A stretch of DNA of 64,000 nt. Source: Rubritalea squalenifaciens DSM 18772. Its GTDB lineage: Bacteria; Verrucomicrobiota; Verrucomicrobiia; Verrucomicrobiales; Akkermansiaceae. Shown piece after piece: positions 59,331-64,000 of the stretch. Below the pieces are notes generated by a model. That model was given only the letters and a program-made list of their open reading frames with translations, had not been told where the DNA came from and did not search any database. The position numbers were made by a program, and so were the translations under genes. The stretch covers positions 99,288-163,287 of the forward strand of contig NZ_FQYR01000006.1 in assembly GCF_900141815.1 (NCBI RefSeq), given 5' to 3'. How positions within the stretch are numbered: position 1 is the stretch's first letter; each line of letters opens with the position of its first letter.

Positions 59331-59504
59331 TCAGCCGCGCCAGAGGGAAGAGGTTTTCTCCGACTGGGTTTGGAGATTCTTGTACTTTTGCTCCTGGTCG
59401 TCCGTGCGATAGCGCAGCCAGCAGGCCAGGACGAAGAGTCCGCAGCCTAGGATGGTGATCAATAGCATCTGGAGGGCCAGACTATGTTTGAGTTTACTGA
59501 GCAT
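59331..59504 (-). CDS. 57-residue single-pass membrane protein
   Basis: Reading the minus strand from ATG 59504 to TGA 59331 gives a 57-residue protein starting MLSKLKHSLALQMLLITILG. One hydrophobic helix (about residues 9-31) is followed by a charged tail rich in Gln, Lys and Thr (RYRTDDQEQKYKNLQ). The N-terminus is basic, so the tail may lie outside. Clean topology and no internal stop support coding. It lies in an otherwise empty region between the small-RNA-like units and the gene at 59739. No family is recognised. Confidence 0.6.
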   Translation of the reverse strand: MLSKLKHSLALQMLLITILGCGLFVLACWLRYRTDDQEQKYKNLQTQSEKTSSLWRG

Positions 59505-59738
59505 TTGGTGGGTGTGTGGGTTGCTAGCTAGATAAAAAATCAGCCACGCAGGCGTTTTCTCAAATAAAATCGTGGTCTAAACGATTGTATATTAAGGGGT
59601 CTTTATATTTTTCCGATTGCGGTTTTTGCGCTGAGTGAGGGTGTCCAGAAAGTCTGGATTGCTGGTGATTTTGCCAGCAGGCTGGGTCTGTAGGTTTTGG
59701 GCTTGGTGAGTTTGGGCTGATTGTGTATTTGGCTGGGG

Positions 59739-60140
59739 ATGTTTAGAAGAATGATAGTTCTTCCCCTGTGTGTGATCATGGTGGGCTGCGATGGAAATGC
59801 TGACAATCAGGTGCAGCAGCCTGCGGTGGATCCGGGACCGGCTAAGGTAAGCCAGGTCTTCGAGGGCTACAGCTACACGCTGGAGAATGGCGAGGTGCCA
59901 AGCATCCGTGTGGTGATCGGGGAGAAAGAATGTGTGGTGCCGGAGGAGATGATGAGAGGGGTGCCCGGCGTGCTCCATCTGGGTGCCGTGGAGAGCCTCT
60001 TCTTTGATTCCAATGGCGGCACGGTGCGCCTGCAGGTTGGCTTTGCCAAGGTAGCTGGCGGTCCGCTGGTGGGGAACGCGAACTTTATCTTCAGCGTCAA
60101 GAAGGGTTTTGAGCTGTTAGGACTGGAGGAGAGGTCCTGA
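59739..60140 (+). CDS. Lipoprotein of unknown function
   Basis: From ATG 59739 the product is 133 residues: MFRRMIVLPLCVIMVGCDGN with lipobox VIMVGC (Cys17). The mature part has a beta-rich pattern (YSYTLENGEVPSIRVVIGEK, GTVRLQVGFAKVAGGPLVGN). The frame extends to a TTG at 59721, but the ATG is preferred. No family is recognised. Confidence 0.72.
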   Translation: MFRRMIVLPLCVIMVGCDGNADNQVQQPAVDPGPAKVSQVFEGYSYTLENGEVPSIRVVIGEKECVVPEEMMRGVPGVLHLGAVESLFFDSNGGTVRLQVGFAKVAGGPLVGNANFIFSVKKGFELLGLEERS

Positions 60141-60178
60141 TATCTAAGAAAGCGGCCTGATGAGACGTTCATAGGGAG

Positions 60179-60610
60179 ATGAACTTGCGTTCCTATGTGC
60201 TGGGCTTCGTGACCTGTCTCATTTTAGGAGGCGGTTTGTTTCTTCTGTTAGCTTGCGGGCTGAAGACTTCCAAGTGGCGTGGAGGCGCTTACGTGTCTTC
60301 GGATGTCCCCATGTATGTGACTGAGGGAGGAACAGGCTACGAGCAGTACCAGGAGCTTGGCAGTGAAGCCTATGCTCAGTTGATGGAGGATAGGCTGGAG
60401 CTGGAGATGCGGGCTTATTTCCGAGAACTCGGATCAGAATCTGATGATCTGCATGTGGTTTACCGGGGGGATGCGACACGATTTGAGTTTGCCTATTCGC
60501 ACCGGGTATTGCTGAGCTGGCAGCAAGGTCGAGAGCTGGATGGTTTGCGTGAGCGACTGGCTGCCGTCGCGAATGCAGCGCGTGTGAAGAGACTGAAGCA
60601 GATTGAGTAG
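60179..60610 (+). CDS. Membrane-anchored protein or lipoprotein, unknown function
   Basis: This 143-residue protein starts MNLRSYVLGFVTCLILGGGL. A hydrophobic segment (about 5-25) ends at FLLLAC, which could be a lipobox. The rest is helical and charged (AYAQLMEDRLELEMRAYFRE, LDGLRERLAAVANAARVKRL). It is downstream of the lipoprotein at 59739 on the same strand and may be cotranscribed. Confidence 0.72.
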   Translation: MNLRSYVLGFVTCLILGGGLFLLLACGLKTSKWRGGAYVSSDVPMYVTEGGTGYEQYQELGSEAYAQLMEDRLELEMRAYFRELGSESDDLHVVYRGDATRFEFAYSHRVLLSWQQGRELDGLRERLAAVANAARVKRLKQIE

Positions 60611-60615
60611 GCAGT

Positions 60616-61425
60616 CTACTCGGCTGGCATGAGAACCAGCATGGGGATGTCGCCGTTGGTTTCGATGGTCCAGTGGTAGTGGCTCTGACGGCAGAGTTCG
60701 TCTATGGCCATCGTGAAGGTAGTGTAGGGCGTTCTCAGAGTGACCTTGGGCAGGTTCTTCGTCTCCGGCTTTCTGCGGATCACAGTATTGATATAGTGCC
60801 GGGCCTTCTCTTTGGGTTCTTTGTCCAAGTTGAGTGTGGCAAGCGCCTCGTCGAGCGGTTTTTCTCTGATATCAATGCCCTTGAGGAGGGTGTGATCCAG
60901 ATTCTCAAAAGCCAGCTGCGCTTTATTGTCTGTGATGGGTTTGTTAGAGGTGGGATGCTTGTAGATAGGAATGACATCTGGAATGGCCTTGCCGTCTTCA
61001 GTGGTGGGGGCTTGGCCTCTGGGGATGATAGCAATTCTGCCGGGGGTGATGTAGGCATCCAGCTGGGTGTGTTTGCAGACTTCCCGGATCGCGTGACCAA
61101 GGGTGACGTTTCTGAGCTGTAGCTTGGCGATGGTTTGTGGCTTTTGATCCTCTGGTATTCCGGCTGCTAGAGGTGCGGCTGGCGGGGTTTGGATAACGAA
61201 TCCGATGCCTTTTTTATTAGGGTCTTCTCTGGCGTCGAGTTCTCGCGAGCGCATACGGAGGAAGTCGAAGGCTTCATTCGCGCTGATCTGGTTGAAATCA
61301 ACGACTGGGATGATGATGGACTCGATCTTTTTGAGGGTTTGTTGCTGTTCGGTGACAGGCTTGACTGCCTTCTGGGCGCAGAGAGGCAGGGTTAGCAGGG
61401 GGAGCAGGAGCAAAACGATTTTCAT
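60616..61425 (-). CDS. Secreted STN-like domain protein, paralog of 47196-48020
   Basis: From ATG 61425 (MKIVLLLLPLLTLPLCAQKA) the product is 269 residues. It repeats the STN-like plan of the paralog: IIIPVVDFNQISANEAFDFLRMRSRELD, then LQLRNVTLGHAIREVCKHT, and a second half with GIDIREKPLDEALATLNLDK and VTLRTPYTTFTMAIDELCRQ. The motif IIPVVDFxxI...A.D.LR.RS.E is shared. The ORF extends upstream to 61524, but that part has no signal. Function is unknown. Confidence 0.75.
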   Translation of the reverse strand: MKIVLLLLPLLTLPLCAQKAVKPVTEQQQTLKKIESIIIPVVDFNQISANEAFDFLRMRSRELDAREDPNKKGIGFVIQTPPAAPLAAGIPEDQKPQTIAKLQLRNVTLGHAIREVCKHTQLDAYITPGRIAIIPRGQAPTTEDGKAIPDVIPIYKHPTSNKPITDNKAQLAFENLDHTLLKGIDIREKPLDEALATLNLDKEPKEKARHYINTVIRRKPETKNLPKVTLRTPYTTFTMAIDELCRQSHYHWTIETNGDIPMLVLMPAE

Positions 61426-61472
61426 GCATGCGTTGCAACGGGAAATGATGGGAGTAGTTACCCTCCTCTCAC

Positions 61473-61730
61473 TCAGTAGCGGGCCTGCAGGATAGCGAAG
61501 GGGATGATGAGCAGCAAGAACCACCCAATGCCCCGGATGACTGAGAGCAGACTAGGTCCTTTGATAAATTGCTCAGGCCACCAGATCATGCCGGTTGCCA
61601 GGGCCATCGCGATCTCTGGGCTGACGTAGTAGGGGGAGTACTCCCCTACGTACCTGAACTCATAGATCATGTACGCGCTGAAAATGATCAGCGAGAGCGT
61701 GCGTTGAATGGTGGTGGAGTCCAGGCGCAT
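61473..61730 (-). CDS. Small integral membrane protein
   Basis: This 85-residue protein has two or three membrane helices (about 8-25, 38-54 and 62-80) with a YVGEYSPYYVSPE loop. No family is recognised. It lies 36 bases upstream of the STN-like gene's start on the same strand, possibly in an operon. Confidence 0.65.
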   Translation of the reverse strand: MRLDSTTIQRTLSLIIFSAYMIYEFRYVGEYSPYYVSPEIAMALATGMIWWPEQFIKGPSLLSVIRGIGWFLLLIIPFAILQARY

Positions 61731-61766
61731 GAGGAATGGTTTTCTGACTAGGTGGATGAAAGCGGC

Positions 61767-62201
61767 CTAGTACTCGAGCTGGCGGAAGTACTGGTCGAGC
61801 TCCTCGACTTTGTCTTTGGCAAGCCAGGTGTAGTGAAGGGTGAAGCTAAGCTGATCCTCACCGGGGCCATCACCGGCCGGGGCGATGGCGTCCAGGATCT
61901 CTAGCTGATTGTGGGTGAATTGCATCCAATGAAGGGTATTCATGCGGGTGTTCTTCAGGTGGGGGTAGGTGAAGGTCTTTTTGGTGACGGCACCCATCTT
62001 GACGAGCTTTTTGAGATGGTAATCCTGGTCGATGCCGCTGGCTGAGGGGTCTAGCATCAAGTAGCCCCCCTGGCGTTCAAAATTCGCTGGGTTAGAGCAA
62101 TAGTAAATGTGCTGGCGGACTTTGCGCAGATGGTAGTTGGCGGTGTCCGGAGCCAGTGAAGGCTGGGGTAGCAGGAGTCCAAGTGCCAGGGCGATAGTCA
62201 T
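61767..62201 (-). CDS. Exported protein of unknown function
   Basis: This 144-residue protein has a short N-terminal signal (MTIALALGLLLPQPSLAPDT). The body has strands such as YHLRKVRQHIYYCSNPANFE, NTRMNTLHWMQFTHNQLEIL and a final LSFTLHYTWLAKDKVEELDQ. No family is recognised. It sits with other small exported genes on the minus strand. Confidence 0.68.
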   Translation of the reverse strand: MTIALALGLLLPQPSLAPDTANYHLRKVRQHIYYCSNPANFERQGGYLMLDPSASGIDQDYHLKKLVKMGAVTKKTFTYPHLKNTRMNTLHWMQFTHNQLEILDAIAPAGDGPGEDQLSFTLHYTWLAKDKVEELDQYFRQLEY

Positions 62202-62270
62202 GGCGTCAGCTTGCCATGGCCCTGCCGAAGGTGTCGATGGGAAATCTGACCGGTTTTTGTAAGCGCTGTG

Positions 62271-62552
62271 TTAGAGATTGTTCTCCCGGCGCCACTTGAT
62301 GATGAGCTTCCTGATAAGAGGAATGCGGAAGACGGTGAGGACCAGTCCCGCAAAGGCGCCGATGATTGCCCCGCTGATCGCCGGGCTCAGGTGCTGGGTG
62401 AGCAGGGACTGGGCACCTATGGCCACCACGATGAGGATGATGACGGTGATCAGGAAGGTGGGCTGGCGGAGCGAGTGCTTGTTGGCATAGCGCAGCGCGG
62501 TCTTGCTCTGCTCAGCATTCAGTCCTTGGAGTTCCGGGAATTTGGCGTTCAT
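62271..62552 (-). CDS. Small integral membrane protein
   Basis: This 93-residue protein has an N-terminal soluble helix (MNAKFPELQGLNAEQSKTAL) and two membrane helices (about 33-53 and 58-76), then a basic tail (LIRKLIIKWRRENNL). No family is recognised. Confidence 0.68.
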   Translation of the reverse strand: MNAKFPELQGLNAEQSKTALRYANKHSLRQPTFLITVIILIVVAIGAQSLLTQHLSPAISGAIIGAFAGLVLTVFRIPLIRKLIIKWRRENNL

Positions 62553-62706
62553 GGTTTGAGGTGTGTTGCATGGGGCAACGTACGAGACAGGGGGTTTCTT
62601 AGGGTAAAGGGGCGGGATCTACCACGGAATACACAAAAATGACAGAATGCTGGTGCTGCTTCTTGGTTTGCCATGAATACCGAGAGTAGCGGAAATCGAG
62701 CGTTTC

Positions 62707-63213
62707 TTATTTCTGCTTGAGCAATTGGGAGGCGATTTTGTGCCATCGCTTCACGGAGATGCCTAGGTGTTGATCGATGGCCAGCGGGTGATCTGTGGGC
62801 TCTACGGTGAAGAGGGGGGTAAGCCCCGGTGCACAAGACTGGACTGAGAGCTTGAGATGCATGGTCTCCGGGTAGATGGGGATGGATGTACACAGCCAGC
62901 CAAAGTAGGGCGGATCCTGTGCCCGTTTAGTTTCATTCCATCGCGCAGTCACATGCGCAAAGCTTTGCTCGCTCAGGGAGGACCACACGGAGAAGATGAA
63001 GGGCTCATCTTGACCATGGATGGGAAGCTCGATGTGTCCGCGAATCAGGAAGATCTCATCACCAATGACGCAGAGGTCATCGGTGAGGTCGACCAAGTCA
63101 TCGAACTCCTCTGCGGGGGCATAGTCTTCCCAGGGACAGTTGCTTCCGAAGCTGAGTGGTACATCCGGATGGCGTTTGCCACAGTCCGGGCATTTCTGGT
63201 GTTTGAACCACAT
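62707..63213 (-). CDS. DUF2199 family protein
   Basis: This 168-residue soluble protein begins with a zinc-ribbon-like CPDCGKRH (about 8-15). DUF2199 marks follow: LTDDLCVIGDEIFLIRGHIE (about 43-62), then FIFSVWSSLSEQSFAHVT, and the late region YPETMHLKLSVQSCAPGLTP with the PTDHPLAIDQHLGI ending. DUF2199 proteins are cytosolic, of unknown role, and often co-occur with immunity-type families. No toxin is adjacent. Confidence 0.85.
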   Translation of the reverse strand: MWFKHQKCPDCGKRHPDVPLSFGSNCPWEDYAPAEEFDDLVDLTDDLCVIGDEIFLIRGHIELPIHGQDEPFIFSVWSSLSEQSFAHVTARWNETKRAQDPPYFGWLCTSIPIYPETMHLKLSVQSCAPGLTPLFTVEPTDHPLAIDQHLGISVKRWHKIASQLLKQK

Positions 63214-63236
63214 GGTGAGAGAATGGAGACAGGAGC

Positions 63237-63686
63237 CTACTTGGCGACTTTTTTGATGGCCTCGCGTTCTTGGGAGAGCAGGTAGATGAGGTTCTGCAGG
63301 TCGACGAGTTGGCTGCTGTTGATGTTAGGTTTGGCGGTGGGGGCGTTGGTGCTTTTGTCGTCTATGGTGTATTCTTCGTCCAGCTTGAGCGGGGCGTCCT
63401 GGCCAGCGGTGAGCTTGGCGATGTCTTTGCGCTCGCCGGTGGAGTGGCGGATGGTGATCTTGCCGTCCTCTAGCAGGTAGTCGGTGACGGTGGGCTTGTT
63501 CTGCGCACCTCCGTTCCAGACGGCGCGGATCCGGGTGGTCTGGCCGTTCTGCTTGACCTGATAGAAATGGTAGATGGTGCTGGAAGCATCCTCGCCCATT
63601 TCAAAGCGGTGGGTCCAGGGAGTGGCCAAGGAAGAGCTAGTGAGCAGGGCCATTCCAGCCAGCAGGGTAATGAGGGTCTTTCTCAT
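63237..63686 (-). CDS. Exported protein of unknown function
   Basis: From ATG 63686 (MRKTLITLLAGMALLTSSSL) the product is 149 residues: a signal peptide followed by a small beta domain (FEMGEDASSTIYHFYQVKQN, TDYLLEDGKITIRHST) and a charged Asn/Lys-rich tail. No family is recognised. The distance to 62707-63213 is 23 bases, so they may form an operon. Confidence 0.7.
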   Translation of the reverse strand: MRKTLITLLAGMALLTSSSLATPWTHRFEMGEDASSTIYHFYQVKQNGQTTRIRAVWNGGAQNKPTVTDYLLEDGKITIRHSTGERKDIAKLTAGQDAPLKLDEEYTIDDKSTNAPTAKPNINSSQLVDLQNLIYLLSQEREAIKKVAK

Positions 63687-63786
63687 GATGGCAGAGCCTA
63701 GCATGCCTGTGATCTGAGGGCGAGAGGGCTTTTGAGGTGGTGCCGTGATGGAGAAATGAATCTCACAGTCGGCTAGATGTTTTACG

Positions 63787-63884
63787 CGACCCCGTTGGGG
63801 TCGTATAAAAATATGAAAGAATCCCCGGGGTAGCGCCCCTTCGGGTCACAACCCCGGGCTGGATTACGAAACCCCGTTGGGGTT
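63787..63884. repeat. Second REP-like palindrome family
   Basis: CGACCCCGTTGGGGTCG (63787-63803) is a perfect palindrome apart from its centre. AACCCCGTTGGGGTT (63870-63884) is a second copy. Between them lie ccccgggg and accccgggct motifs. It differs from the CACCCCGGAGGGGTG family near the RAYT. Confidence 0.75.
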
Positions 63885-63934
63885 TTACCCAGAATAGCAA
63901 GTGTGTAGTCTGTTAGGATACATTGGATGGGACG

Positions 63935-64000
63935 TATCGGCTGGATGTATCGGCTGGATGTATCGGCTGGATGTATCGGCTGGATGTATCGGCTGGATGT
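63935..64000. repeat. 13-bp tandem array at the window edge
   Basis: The unit tatcggctggatg repeats exactly five times from 63935 to 63999 and continues to the window end. The array may be longer; no coding frame is evident. Confidence 0.85.

Noticed and set aside
59592..59978. Minus-strand frame ending in a hydrophilic tail near 59600
   Set aside because: Most of it is antisense to the lipoprotein gene at 59739, and there is no start codon in the part outside that gene.

Overview
The window reads as chromosomal DNA of a verrucomicrobial (PVC-group) bacterium, probably near the Rubritalea/Verrucomicrobium lineages. The evidence is four PEP-CTERM sorting tails ending in Arg-rich tips, two large PVC-type dehydrogenase/haem-binding proteins (one fused to a DUF1080 domain), a long-insert Lgt, and very many signal-peptide and lipoprotein genes. 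Base composition is moderately GC-rich, with some AT-richer genes (about 5.1-5.7, 13.9-14.4 and 38.5-39.1 kb). No tRNA, rRNA, CRISPR array or prophage was seen.

Region 1 (1-28 kb) is mostly conserved housekeeping. It starts with a partial GNAT gene and a thiamine operon on the minus strand: TPP riboswitch, intrinsic terminator, small membrane protein, ThiC, then a zeta-toxin-like kinase overlapping a 60-residue partner. A run of secreted or lipoprotein genes follows. A REP-associated tyrosine transposase sits between perfect inverted repeats, next to six 82-83 bp repeat units. Beyond it lie DAHP synthase, an M42 peptidase, a two-domain SGNH esterase, Lgt, the DUF1080/cytochrome protein, an Imm50-like protein, mannose-6-phosphate isomerase, a CPA1 antiporter and BamA. 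After a 9-bp tandem array come a second PVC dehydrogenase and an AraC regulator.

Region 2 (28-64 kb) is lineage-specific. It holds small secreted proteins, lipoproteins and membrane proteins, many in recognisable paralog pairs or tandem clusters. The most striking is a four-gene tandem (42.3-46.3 kb) of exported 320-360 residue proteins, each apparently built from two copies of one domain. Families known from polymorphic-toxin immunity (Imm50-like, SMI1/KNR4, DUF6714, DUF2199, HEAT-like) are scattered without recognisable toxins.

Region 3 (58.06-59.33 kb) has no convincing protein gene. It contains a long hairpin, five helically phased TGCAAA-type sites ending in a palindrome, and four consecutive plus-strand hairpin/linker/terminator units that look like tandem small RNAs. 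Two similar units lie at 3.9 and 39.6 kb. Two small membrane-protein genes of 38 and 57 codons were found by reading the minus strand (4431-4547 and 59331-59504). Several genes have a -10-like TAGGAT placed so that the ATG would be the transcription start, suggesting leaderless messages. The word TGTTAG is conspicuously frequent and strand-skewed. Function calls rest on motif recognition; no searches were run.
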